64,000 nucleotides of DNA, taken from positions 507,749 through 571,748 of the forward strand of contig NC_026735.1 of NCBI RefSeq assembly GCF_000210295.1, given 5' to 3'. The stretch comes from Trypanosoma brucei gambiense DAL972 (taxonomy: Eukaryota; Euglenozoa; Kinetoplastea; Trypanosomatida; Trypanosomatidae). Under the pieces are notes generated by a model. It ran no database searches. It was not told the origin of the DNA and was given only the letters and a program-made list of their open reading frames with translations. Of the stretch, positions 29,307 through 39,790 are shown one piece after another (positions within the stretch are counted from its first letter, which is position 1; the number at the start of each line of letters is the position of its first letter). The translations under genes were made by a program, and so were the position numbers.

Positions 29307-30036
29307 CGCTAGTGAAAGCGCCTTTCTCCCTTTTTTAGTGCTTAGTTATCTGTGTCAATCCCAATTGTTAACAACTTTAGTCCCCAGTTGTGTATATTCC
29401 TCCGCTAACGAAGCTGGAAGATATGGCAAGATCCTTGAAGGAACAGGAAAGAAGAAACTTGAAGTTCTTTCGTTTTCTGCTGTAGGGTGTGAGCGGCGGG
29501 GGGGTCTGCCTTCCTTTTTTTTTTCCTTGTTTTACTTTACTTTCTCTAAACCAAATGAATAGAGTGAGTACGGCATTTGCAAAACCAATAGAAGAGAAAA
29601 AACAAAGGGAAAGAAAAGAAAAAAGAAGCAATAATCGAAGCAAATTAAAATAATTTTCATTAGTTGAGTGGGTACAGTTGTGAACGACGATTTCGGAGGA
29701 AATCAAAGATTAGAGATGTTGAATGGGGACTCCTCTCTTTTTTTCTTTTTGTTTCGCTCCTTTTTCCACCTCTCTCCGGGTAATCCTTATCGGGTCACCA
29801 CTATTAGTGTTCAGTTTGCACTTTAAAAAAAAAATGTTCCCTCAGTTTCTTTTCTTAACTTAAACTCGGTTACTTCGTTCACCTTTCCCTTAAAGCAGTG
29901 CTAATACATCACACAACTGCACACTCCCTTAAAAGGTTTAAACGTACGGGACAAAAAGCGTTTGTTCAACTCAGAGGTTGGTACATTATATCATACCCCT
30001 TCAACTATTAACAAAACGAGCCACTACACAACGACA
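29307..30036. other. Intergenic spacer
   Basis: Should contain the SmB 5' UTR and the SPB1 3' UTR. It has a G run near 29499, mixed poly-T and poly-A stretches at about 29515-29525 and 29825-29833, and only low-complexity frames. No gene seen. Confidence 0.7.
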
Positions 30037-32754
30037 TCACTTACGCCTCTTCGCACGTTGTTTGTCGCGCCGCAACTCGCCCATCTTCTTGCGATCGAGT
30101 GGACCGTTTTTACGTCGACCTCCATTACCCTTTACCGCCTGCGATCGCATGAGCTTTCGTACGCTGAGGTTATTGGCCTTTTCACGCGTACGCGGATCCA
30201 CCTTTCCGCGCTCAATAAGACCACGAAGCATTCGCTGCGCACGGCGCCGCTTACGTTGAACGGCCTCCATCACCTTTTTACCCGGACGCGCGTTCATTTC
30301 GCGGAAGCGAGCACGCTGTGCCTCAACCTCCTCCGCCGTGACAGGTAGTACAACGCGGCAGTTGCGCTGCTCATCTTTCAAAAACCAATCTGGAAGATCT
30401 TCATCGTCGTTGAAGGTGTAGCGGTTGATAGATGCATCAAGGATTTCACGACGGCCACGCGGGTCAAGCATCTTTGTGGCGATAGCAAGAGTGCGGGCAC
30501 GTACCTCCGGGTCTGTAAGAGCGACGGGAACCTCCTCAAACTCGGTGTCTTTGCTGTTGCCACCGTTGCCCCTCTGACGGCGCTTCTCAGCATTCTCCTT
30601 TAGTGTCTGTTTTCGCTGCTGCCGCACGAGCTCTTGCGTGGTTAGCTTGCCAATGTCTGGTACAATGGCACGCTTGCGACGTGAATCTACACGACCAACA
30701 TTCACCTCAAGATCGCTCCGGTCGTCACTAAAGCGACCATCAGAGAGGTCAGAAACACTGTTCATGTCATCATCGTCATCATCCACACGGGCATCAAAGC
30801 GCATCTTCTTTCTGGTGGATGTGCTACTACCGGCGGTATCATCCCGAAGGGGGCCTGGCGCGCTCATTTCCACTCGGTCCTCCTCAAGACGTTTACTTTT
30901 CTTGCGTCTGTTGCCACTATCACTTCGTGGCATGGGAAATGTATCCCGGAGAACCTTCTCGATGTTGACGTGGTGACGCAACCACTTACTCTGCTTACCT
31001 GCAGCATCAAGAGTAGTTTGGTGCCTTTCCCTCTTGTGACGTGTGGCATCATCTTCACCTTCGTCTTCCCCTTCACTTTCATCTTCCTCAGCACCAGGCT
31101 TGTTAAGGCCCTCTTCGTACAATGCAACGCGGGCCGAACGTTTAGCGGGGATGTAGTTGCCGTAGTTGTCAACATCCACACCATCTTCCTCTCCCTCAAC
31201 AAGCTGTATGGAGCGGACGAGTCGGCCACTGCCGTCATACTGCTCATCGTCGCCACCTTCCTTCACATCGCTTCCCACGTCCCAGTCCTTCTCCAAGTTA
31301 AGATTGGCGTTCATAACAGGATTGAGTGGATCATTAAGTCGCTCATCCGGCTCTTCCCAGTGCTTGTCGAGTATGTTAGCAACGTCTGCCTCATCTACGG
31401 CAGCCAGCTTTCCAACAGTGAATCCCTCATCGTCTTCGCCATCCTCGCTAGAGTCTTCTTCACCAACATCACTTCCCTCAACTCCATCTGCATCGTGCGT
31501 AAAACCATCCGCATCTGTCATGTGCTCTGCGCTGGTATTTGGATCATAGTTGATAAGACCTTTGATCTGTTTGAGTTTTCTGTCAACAATCTTTTTCTGC
31601 TTCTTCTTCATTTCCTTGGACTGCTTCTTGCGTAACTCAAGAAGCTCCCTCGCTATCTTTGCAACGCCCTCCGCACTGTCAAAATCAAATTTATCGTCGT
31701 CCTTCTCTTCTTCTTCGTCTTCCTCCGCGATGTCTCCGGCATTCGCATCACTCGCGGCGCGTTGCTTAAGTTCCCGGGCCTGCTCCCGCAGCAGTTGTTC
31801 ACGCCAGCGTACAAGTCGTCGCAAATCCGCATCCCCAACCTGCTGTAAGTCCCCACAGAGGTACACCAACTCCTTTTTGGAGTGTTTAGACTTTAAAAAG
31901 GCCTTCTCCTCCGGGGTGGTAAAACGCAGCTCGTGGTGGGAACGAAGGAATGCCTTTGGATCACTGCTACTCATAAACTCTGAAAAGGACGCCACGTGTT
32001 GTTGCACCGTAGCAAACTCCTCGTACCCTGCAGGCACATTAGACCTGGGCACCACAAGAGCCCCGGATGGGGTGAGTATTTTTTCCTCCTCCACATCAGA
32101 AAATACCTTCTGCGGATTAAACATCGCAGGGTCCAATTGCTTGGGGGCCTTGTAACCCGCACAAGTCACGAAAATCTCAGCAGACTCCATACGTGAGGCC
32201 AGTGGCTTTGTGGCCTCCACCTTATCAAACAACTGTTTCATCACCCACATGAGCTTATGGAAATCTTGTGACCGAAACACCTTTGTGACGAACCAACCAC
32301 CTGGCCGTAACAGTTTGCTAGCCAACTTCGCGGCGTGTAGAACAAGCGAGTTCTGTTCAAACAGATCTCGCGACCACACACCACCAACATTGGGGGCACC
32401 ATCGTGAATAACGCAGTCCACTGGCTCACGTTTGAGATAAGTCATGATAATTTTCTTCGTTTTTTCCTCAGTAATATCGCCCACAAATGTCTTCACGCCT
32501 CGAATGGGTGCAATGGGTACTAAATCCACACCGACTATCTTTGAACCAACGGGCATATGTTTTGCTGCTACTTGGCACCAGCTACCCGGAGCCGCGCAGA
32601 GATCAACGAGTACGCGACATTTTGAAAGGAAATCATACTTGCGGTTCAGTTGCACAAGTTTGAAGGCGGAACGCGCACGGAAACCCTGATCCTTGGCGAG
32701 GCGGTAATACGCGTCAAGGCGGGTCTTAGCCTTCTTTTTAGATTTGGTACCCAT
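30037..32754 (-). CDS. SPB1: SPB1/FTSJ3 ribosomal RNA 2'-O-methyltransferase, ribosome biogenesis factor
   Basis: 905 aa. Residues 1-205 are an FtsJ/RrmJ methyltransferase with an intact K-D-K-E set: Lys32 (SAFKL), Asp118 (IHDGAPNVGG), Lys158 (FVTKVF), Glu193 (SAEIFVTC). The SAM-binding VDLCAAPGSWCQVAA is at 50-64. A middle DUF3381-like region follows, then long acidic stretches (EEDEEEEKDDDKFD, GEEDSSEDGEDDEG). The Spb1 C-terminal domain (about 650-900) ends in a very basic tail. This is the architecture of yeast Spb1 and human FTSJ3, nucleolar enzymes that methylate large-subunit rRNA (the A-loop G in yeast) and are needed for 60S maturation. Trypanosome rRNA is heavily 2'-O-methylated. Predicted acceptor AG at 32868-32867. 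Confidence 0.95.
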   Translation of the reverse strand: MGTKSKKKAKTRLDAYYRLAKDQGFRARSAFKLVQLNRKYDFLSKCRVLVDLCAAPGSWCQVAAKHMPVGSKIVGVDLVPIAPIRGVKTFVGDITEEKTKKIIMTYLKREPVDCVIHDGAPNVGGVWSRDLFEQNSLVLHAAKLASKLLRPGGWFVTKVFRSQDFHKLMWVMKQLFDKVEATKPLASRMESAEIFVTCAGYKAPKQLDPAMFNPQKVFSDVEEEKILTPSGALVVPRSNVPAGYEEFATVQQHVASFSEFMSSSDPKAFLRSHHELRFTTPEEKAFLKSKHSKKELVYLCGDLQQVGDADLRRLVRWREQLLREQARELKQRAASDANAGDIAEEDEEEEKDDDKFDFDSAEGVAKIARELLELRKKQSKEMKKKQKKIVDRKLKQIKGLINYDPNTSAEHMTDADGFTHDADGVEGSDVGEEDSSEDGEDDEGFTVGKLAAVDEADVANILDKHWEEPDERLNDPLNPVMNANLNLEKDWDVGSDVKEGGDDEQYDGSGRLVRSIQLVEGEEDGVDVDNYGNYIPAKRSARVALYEEGLNKPGAEEDESEGEDEGEDDATRHKRERHQTTLDAAGKQSKWLRHHVNIEKVLRDTFPMPRSDSGNRRKKSKRLEEDRVEMSAPGPLRDDTAGSSTSTRKKMRFDARVDDDDDDMNSVSDLSDGRFSDDRSDLEVNVGRVDSRRKRAIVPDIGKLTTQELVRQQRKQTLKENAEKRRQRGNGGNSKDTEFEEVPVALTDPEVRARTLAIATKMLDPRGRREILDASINRYTFNDDEDLPDWFLKDEQRNCRVVLPVTAEEVEAQRARFREMNARPGKKVMEAVQRKRRRAQRMLRGLIERGKVDPRTREKANNLSVRKLMRSQAVKGNGGRRKNGPLDRKKMGELRRDKQRAKRRK

Positions 32755-33451
32755 GTCTTAATTTATTTCTCGTTACCGCTGGCTCCCTTTCTCTCCTCTA
32801 ACCTAAATACAGCAGGTGGCCCAAGCTCCCTCTTCGTTTGGGTGATTTTACACCTCGCTATCTCTGCTGCAAAAATAATTTTATGAAGTATGCAGCAACC
32901 GCAATATGCTCTCAAATGAGGAAATGAAGAACAACAGATTCAGAGGAAATTAGGTGCAACATGGAAAAAAAACAGAATAGCAAAAACATTGATGTTTCTC
33001 GACCAAAAAACATCAACAAGAATGAGGCTTCGCAATAGGAAATACAAAAAGAAATGTACAACGAGTAACGTGCATATACGTAAATATATACGCTGGGGAT
33101 GAATCGTTGCGTCATCAAGAGAGTGGCAACCATTTTAAGCATTCTTATGGCGTCGACGTCTCACCGTTACGCAACAAATAGAATATATATATGAAACAGA
33201 ACGTATCATAAGAAGATGTCCCTCGAGTGTCTCTTACGCGGCACCAGACACTGACATAGTGATGGGAGGATGGGGAAGTAACAATGTATCGCGAAGGACC
33301 AACCAAATCCATCACGTCAGTGAATTCGTAATGAATAACCCCGCACTCTCGACGTTAAAAACAAAAAAAATCTTTACTACAAGCGCATACATGCGGCAAG
33401 CGACAGAGGAACCGACGGTCATGATCCGCACGAACTGAAGGTGACTATTAA
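32755..33451. other. Intergenic spacer
   Basis: Contains the predicted SPB1 acceptor and the 3' UTR of the TBC gene. A-rich and TA-rich patches occur (about 33182-33192). No gene seen. Confidence 0.7.
32867..32895 (-). promoter_or_regulatory. Predicted spliced-leader acceptor for SPB1
   Basis: The minus strand reads TTCATAAAATTATTTTTGCAG, with its AG at 32868-32867. No ATG occurs between it and the start at 32754, giving a 5' UTR of about 112 nt. Confidence 0.5.
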
Positions 33452-35140
33452 TTACGCAAGCATGCTTGGCGGATGCCCCTTGTAAAACTGCCACGCCTCC
33501 GCGACCAGATTTTCTAACCAGCCTTGACTGCATTTACTCTCGTCGTCAGGAATGTGCTGCAGCTGCAATGATCGCGTGCCTAATGGGTCTTTCAAAAAAT
33601 TCAATATCACATCCACCGGTTGTCCAATTACATTGTCGCGTACGCGCGTGAGCAGCACTGCGCAAACATACGCATGGAAATCATGAACAGTCTCACTATT
33701 CAGCACAGCCATGTACTTTTCCCACAGAAGGACCACCAGACGTAGCGGGAGTTCTCGAGCAAGCAAACAGTGCAGCCACTGGAAGCAACAATCCATAAGA
33801 GTAATGCCTTGTGATGTGATGGCATCGAGCACACCGGGGTCCAACACTATCAGAACCCTTTCCATGAGCGCCAAGGTTCTTCGAATGCCCGGTTGACCCT
33901 CCACAAAGTTATCCTGCAACCACGAAAGGAAGAAAGCCCCACAAAGATATGCATCAGCCTCCGCAGTCCTGAGCACCTCCACTGGAAGTCTCTCCATCGC
34001 CTCCCCAAACTTAGCCACGTCATCAGTGTATACAACAGATGGAGATATGCACCCCCGGAAAGTATTTATTCCACTCCCCCTTACACTCTTCTTAACCGTA
34101 TGCTCGTCACCAGCATAACCACCACCACCACCATAACCGCCGTTCCCAACTTTGTCGCCATCGATCTTTATGCGATCATCAGTATGAATATGTTTTCCGC
34201 CATGTTCATTACGAGGCAGCTGCTCTTCGCACAACACGCGGCCACCATCACAGCAACAGCAGCAAGCGTTGAATTCCACCACGGCTCCCTCCAGAAATAC
34301 GGAGAAAAACACTACCATAATGTCATCAATGCCCTGTACGTATCCCACAGCAGGGTAACGCCGGGACCAGAAGAAAAGACAGCGAGCCAACGCAGACACG
34401 GTTTTTGTATGGCGAAAGACAGCTTGCGTGTGTCTTGGAATGTCTGACGCAATCTGCGAGAGGTTTTTGCGATCGTCAGGCGACAAATGCATCTCCATTA
34501 AAGAGCCACCGCCTTGTTGGCTCCAGTCACTCTGCGAGGCACGCCCACGGGGTTGGAGAAAGTCGGTAATTGTTATGGGACAGCACTTGGCCATGACGTA
34601 TTCGTATTCTTCCCGCTTGCGCCGCAGCTCCGTCTGTTGCCGTCCTGCAGAAGCTGGCGCTGGGGGTACGCAGTCGCAAAGCAGGCGCCAAACGGTGGAG
34701 CGGACGGTTCGATCAATAGAGCCACTCCACGCAAGGTCCCGCACTGTCACACGCCCGTCATCGGTTCTACGTACCGCCACATCTCCCAAAGGCGTGTCCA
34801 ACATTGCCCTAACGGCATCTTCATACAAACTACGGGAGGGAGATTCGTCATATTCATTTATATGAGTGCCCCCATCATGACAAGAGGGATGGGTCGACCC
34901 GCTACTACCGCACGTGGATGTTTCATTCGTATTTCTATTAACAATGTACACCGTTCCCCTTTCGACGGCATGGGAAGCGGCGGTACTCGTCACATCCGCG
35001 GAGGGATTAGTTGTACCGATGGCCGAACTACCATTAGCAGGCACGACCACAAAACCGTAAACGCGGTATAATGTTCCGAGTGGTGCCCGCACAGCAGTGC
35101 CGGGACCTTTCGTTACAACCTTTTGTCGACCTGTTAACAT
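33452..35140 (-). CDS. TBC-domain Rab GTPase-activating protein, TBC1D22-like
   Basis: 562 aa from ATG at 35140; the frame continues upstream only to a TTG. The TBC domain starts near residue 130 (VRDLAWSGSIDRTVRSTVWR). It has the catalytic arginine finger IASDIPR (about 230-236) and the glutamine finger YVQG (267-270). Both residues needed for the dual-finger GAP mechanism are therefore present. A long insert (about 291-377) splits the domain; it opens with five consecutive cysteines and contains a Gly/Tyr-rich patch. The C-terminal half carries the usual helices (AYLCGAFFLSWLQDNF, LPLRLVVLLWEKYMA). The IxxDIPR spelling and the C-terminus resemble TBC1D22 of the Golgi. The Rab substrate is unknown. 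Confidence 0.85.
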   Translation of the reverse strand: MLTGRQKVVTKGPGTAVRAPLGTLYRVYGFVVVPANGSSAIGTTNPSADVTSTAASHAVERGTVYIVNRNTNETSTCGSSGSTHPSCHDGGTHINEYDESPSRSLYEDAVRAMLDTPLGDVAVRRTDDGRVTVRDLAWSGSIDRTVRSTVWRLLCDCVPPAPASAGRQQTELRRKREEYEYVMAKCCPITITDFLQPRGRASQSDWSQQGGGSLMEMHLSPDDRKNLSQIASDIPRHTQAVFRHTKTVSALARCLFFWSRRYPAVGYVQGIDDIMVVFFSVFLEGAVVEFNACCCCCDGGRVLCEEQLPRNEHGGKHIHTDDRIKIDGDKVGNGGYGGGGGYAGDEHTVKKSVRGSGINTFRGCISPSVVYTDDVAKFGEAMERLPVEVLRTAEADAYLCGAFFLSWLQDNFVEGQPGIRRTLALMERVLIVLDPGVLDAITSQGITLMDCCFQWLHCLLARELPLRLVVLLWEKYMAVLNSETVHDFHAYVCAVLLTRVRDNVIGQPVDVILNFLKDPLGTRSLQLQHIPDDESKCSQGWLENLVAEAWQFYKGHPPSMLA

Positions 35141-37193
35141 GCGCTCAAATTGTGCAACAAATGCTTTCCTTTTATCTTGCTTTACAGTCACAGTTTCACC
35201 GTCCCCTCCACTTTGGTTCGACAAACCTTGATGGAGTTATTTAGCCTGACTCTTGCAACGACACTAGAGGCGAATGAACAAAAACAAATAAATACAGCCT
35301 CCGATAGAAGGTGTACAAATATGCAGATATCGGTAGATGTGGGGGGCCAATAAAATAAACTGAGCGAAGATGCAGCACCTGAATGAAGCGCCGGACGGTC
35401 GATAAGTTCGCTAACGGGCCTAAAACACCTTACACCGTTGGCCTACAAGATTTGTAAGCATACCATACCATAATGTAATGTGAATATGCATACATGCATT
35501 GAGGTCGCAGAAATTTCAAGGGTTGTGGTAATAGGAAAAAAAAGAAGAGTAAACAAGGAGCATAGGAAGTGAAGAGTGGAGGCAAATCGTCAAGCAAACG
35601 TATACAAATACATGTACTCAAAATATATATATATAGAGAGAGAGAGAGGAAGAGAGATGTAGATATAGATATAAGGAGAGGTCGCGGAACACAAGTCACA
35701 GCAACAGGAAGATATCACCATTGGCCACAACAATTAAATAAATAAATATATTCGAACTCCTGGCTTTAGGTGGAGAGAGAAAGTGGATATGAGCATATAA
35801 GAGCCTCCCGTACAGGTAACAGTTTAAGGAGTACGAGAAAGAAAATAAAGCTGATGATGATTATGATAAGCGTGGAGACACGGAAATAAGCCAGCGCATA
35901 GCATTAACACACATAAACTGCAACACCGAAAAAAAAAAGTGAAGCATCTCTCATTTCCAGTTACTGTCAAAAAAAAAAAAGGAAAAGGGGGAAAAGAAGA
36001 AAGGGGGAAAAAGAAGAAACCAACCATGCTACAGCGACTTTGAGAAACATAGAAAGGATAACACACCCAAAATATGCCCCTTTCCCTTTCTTTATGTAAT
36101 TGAATGCAAAAAAGAAAACATGTACACACACACACACATACATATATATATATATGCATATATACATGCACCACCTTCATCTAATTTTATTGCTGGCGCG
36201 TCCCTTCATATCCTCCGCTTCACCTTCCTTTCCTTCCTTATTTCCCTTCTCTGATGCATCCATCCGTCCGTTCGTTCATTCATCCATGCACTCACTCACA
36301 CATTTTGACACAAAATGTATGTACAAATATATATATTTATATATACATGTACAAGCACCTGCACATATTTACAAATGCGTTGATATACACATATATACGT
36401 AGGCATATGCATTACATTATCCATAAATGTATGTGCACCTGTGCACACAAATCAGAAAGTACCGTTTCAGCAACTAAAACTTTCGTGCTTCTTTTTTTTT
36501 TTAATTTTTTTTTTTGCTGTTCAATAAAAGCAATAATAATAACAATAATAACAATAGTAAACGCCATCGCTATCCCGTTGCTTCAACACAATCGCCCCGT
36601 GATCGATACGACCAGAACCATCACGGGGGTTTTAATCTCTCATCTGCTTTCCATAAATTTCTTTAGCACCGTCATACATCATCATCTCTTCTCCTAATCA
36701 ACCCAAACTCCTCTTATCCACTACATTTACATCGTGCACATCAGCTCATTTCCATTTACTCCTCCCATATATATATATATATATATACAAACACACACGC
36801 ACGCATGCACCTCACCCCTTATTTCATCCCCTCCTTTCCTTCTAATAAAGATATAAACCAAGGAAAAAAAAAAACAATCAACTCTGAAAGTAGTGATCCT
36901 TCAACTTCCTCCTTTTCCTTTTACTTTGTCTTATTATTTCATTTATCGCTTCATTTCTACTTATCTCGCTCATATATATATATATATCTACTCACATACG
37001 TACAGAGGCAATCTTCTTCATGACAATCATCACAGTAACAAAAAAAAATGGTTATAATTAATATATAAACAAAGCAAAGCCCGTTCAGAACGGAAAGAAG
37101 ACGACAAATAGGAATAATAAAAGTGGGAAAACAAAAGGAAAACGGAAGGAATATCACCATGTGACAAATAAGAACAAAAAGGAGGAGACGAAC
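35141..37193. other. Intergenic spacer, about 2 kb
   Basis: Expected TBC 5' UTR and UNC119 3' UTR. It contains a TA/GA microsatellite at about 35621-35650, TA/CA runs near 36124-36165, T runs at 36491-36515 and TA runs at about 36768-36787 and 36972-36987. Translated frames are Tyr-Ile or Phe repeats. No gene seen. Confidence 0.7.
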
Positions 37194-37784
37194 TTATTTA
37201 GTGAATTCCTCCTCTGGTGCACTGTAGTCATAAAATGCCCTGTTGTGCATAATGAGTCGCCCATCGGCGAAGTAAAAACTGTCGCTCGTCATCTCATTGG
37301 TGCCCTTCTCTATTGCCTCGAGCCATTCTGCATTGAATTGCGGCACATCATACACCGCCTCCCATGTATTGCGGGAGTGTGGGATGCAGAAGCCAAATTT
37401 AAAATCAAATGTCTTTACGAGGGTGTTGCGGAAGTAATGTCGTTCAATCATACGAAGATCCGGCACCGGTTTATCGCCGTTGACGCCAAATAAAAGGGTG
37501 GCAGACACGCGCTGCTTTCGGAGCATTGATGGCGGGAAGCGGTAAAATATGGTCCGTGCCGCCTGTTGTTGCTCTTCTGGGAGTTGAGCGAGGGATGCCA
37601 CAGAGGGATATGTGCTGGCATCTCGCTCTACTTCAAACATAACTTGTTTGGTGTCCGCGTCGCGAACAACGAAGGAATAAAACTCAATATTGTACGTGTT
37701 AGCTGTGATTGGGCAAAGGAACCCAGTGCTCGGTGCCGTCAGCTGCAGCACATGTTCGGGAGTGACCTCGGTCGTCGCAGCCAT
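37194..37784 (-). CDS. UNC119: UNC119-type lipid-binding cargo protein (PDE6D fold)
   Basis: 196 aa from ATG at 37784 (the upstream extension starts at a TTG). It matches the UNC119/PDE-delta immunoglobulin-like beta-sandwich throughout: GFLCPITANTYNIEFYSFVV, YRFPPSMLRKQRV, then the UNC119 hallmarks MIERHYFRNTLVKTFDFKFG, FCIPHSRNTWEAVYD and SDSFYFADGRLIMHNRAFYDY. UNC119 binds N-myristoylated proteins, hides the acyl group in its hydrophobic pocket, and releases them in cilia on binding GTP-loaded ARL3. The N-terminus is shorter than in animal UNC119. In trypanosomes ARL3/UNC119 partners have been described, so a flagellar targeting role is a fair inference. Confidence 0.93.
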   Translation of the reverse strand: MAATTEVTPEHVLQLTAPSTGFLCPITANTYNIEFYSFVVRDADTKQVMFEVERDASTYPSVASLAQLPEEQQQAARTIFYRFPPSMLRKQRVSATLLFGVNGDKPVPDLRMIERHYFRNTLVKTFDFKFGFCIPHSRNTWEAVYDVPQFNAEWLEAIEKGTNEMTSDSFYFADGRLIMHNRAFYDYSAPEEEFTK

Positions 37785-38598
37785 GATGATAAACAAATCA
37801 AATAGGTTTTAAGCAGCAATAAAACGGTATAAGTATAATGAGTGTGACAAAACTAATCACAGCACACCCACAATAAAATCGAAAAGAAACTCAGGATTTG
37901 GAGGGAAATAATGAAATAAAAATGAAGGACAGAACAAAAAAAAAGGAGTGCAATAAAAATATCCACACAGAATTTTTTTGTTCCTCTTTATATTTCTTCA
38001 AGTTACTCCCTTCCTTCTTTGTTACCTTTTTCTCAAGAATGAGAAATAGGAATACTTTTTGCGTTTAGCTTCGTGTTATTATGGTTGGGTTCCCTGTTGT
38101 TGTTTTTGTTGTTTTCGTCCGTGATGTAGAACTTGATTATTATCTTCTTTTTTTTTCTTTTTACCTTGGCAAACGGAAAATAACAAAACGAAACAATCAC
38201 CTAAACAACTGCGAACAGAAAAGAAAAGAGGGCACAAATTAATGGAAATTAAGTAGAAAGCGCCACCTCCCTATTCACGTGCTGCTTCAATGTTCCGCGT
38301 CACGCCGTGATTGATTTCTTCCTTTTTCTTTTGGTTTCTTTTCCGCTTGAGTATTATTTTTCCTTTTTGTGATAACAACAACACTCTTTCCTTTCCCTTC
38401 CCACTTTCTTGTCTTTTTTTTTTTTTAAATCTGTTTTTTTTTTGTGTGTGTGTGTGCTAGTTCGCTTCCTTTCTGTTCGTTATTTTGGTATACTTCTATT
38501 AAACAAAAGCAAAAACAAAATAATTGGAAAGAAAGTGAGGAGGTGCGGATAAATGAGCGGATGTAAAAAATATTCAAGAAACGGATATATATATATAT

Positions 38599-38649
<51 letters not shown>

Positions 38650-39790
38650 TTCATTCATTCATTCATTCATCAATATGCCACCAACTGACATGAACAGTTG
38701 GAAACGTGATAATGCGAAATTTTATTTAAAAAAAACTTTTTTTTCGTTTTCAAACAATAGAGACGGATTCAAATTAAACACACACAGCAAAGGGGGGCGA
38801 GAGAAATAGAAGGTTGGGAAAAGATCACAAGAAAGAAATAAAAAAGGACACGAGGCGCGCCACAACAAATTTCCTTCCATCTCTCCCAAACAACAAAAAC
38901 AAAAAAGGTGGAAATTAAAGTGGAATAATAAAGTAAAACGGAATGGAGAAAACACATGAACGGAGAGCCTACGTGCGCACAGTACAGTTGTGCGAAAAAA
39001 ACAACATAACAAACATATAAACCTATAAATAAAGATTTATTTCTGCTGTTATTGCTTTTAGATTTTTTCCTCCTTCTTTCTCCCATTCATCCCTTCCTTT
39101 TCCTCCTCCTCCTCCTAAGCCATAAACGCTATTTAACAAAAATGGAGAAAGAAGAACAAGCAAAAACACAAAAGAAAAAAAAAAAGTAATAAGAAAAGAG
39201 ACAAACAACACAAACTTCATCACCAACAAGAGCAAATCACAAAAAGGAAAAAGAAAAACAATTGCCCTGTCTCTTGTAGTTTTGTCACTTGCCCTTCTCC
39301 CTGTATTTTATTCGAATATACTCATCCTTTCCTTCTTATATACATATACATATTTCTCCTCATTCCTCCTGTCAGAAAAATCCGCAAATTTTAAGACAAA
39401 AAATTAGAGAAAAGTAACCGTAAAAACGTATATGTTGATTAATCAATCATTAACCTATATTTAAATACAGATATTTGCTTCAAGACCTTTTCAAAGCCGC
39501 CAAAGGTAAACAAAAGGTCATTATATAAAAAAAGAACAGAAGCGACACCAAGGGAGGAAAAGCACTCCATGAATTATTTAAATAAATGTAAGTAGAGACA
39601 AAAAAGATCGTCAAGCTTCCTACCACAACTTTTTACAAAAAAAGATACAACAATAGAGGATCCCCGACCATTTCTATTTTATCCCCAGTGTGCAATTACC
39701 CCGCCCCTTTTCATTCCCTTGTAAATGTGACCAAGCCTAAAATACCCACAAGCGCATTTCCTTCCGTAACCACTTATTGTCTCCCGTTGC
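37785..39790. other. Intergenic spacer, about 2 kb
   Basis: Expected UNC119 5' UTR and 3' UTR of the aminotransferase copy. It contains T runs at about 38147-38156 and 38416-38428, a GT run at about 38443-38455 and a long TA/TTTA/TTCA microsatellite at 38585-38670. The rightmost 82 bp (39709-39790) belong to the tandem duplication. No gene seen. Confidence 0.7.
38585..38670. repeat. Composite (AT)n-(ATTT)n-(ATTC)n microsatellite
   Basis: Seven AT units are followed by about 13 ATTT units and then about five ATTC units without interruption. The single-base step from ATTT to ATTC suggests that one unit mutated and then expanded. Confidence 0.95.

Noticed and set aside
29377..29706. 109-aa minus-strand frame upstream of SmB
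   Set aside because: Low-complexity Leu/Ser/Phe and Lys composition in spacer sequence.
30970..31635. 221-aa plus-strand frame and several others of 60-200 aa opposite SPB1
   Set aside because: Antisense shadow of the well-supported SPB1 gene; no similarity and wrong strand for this transcription unit.
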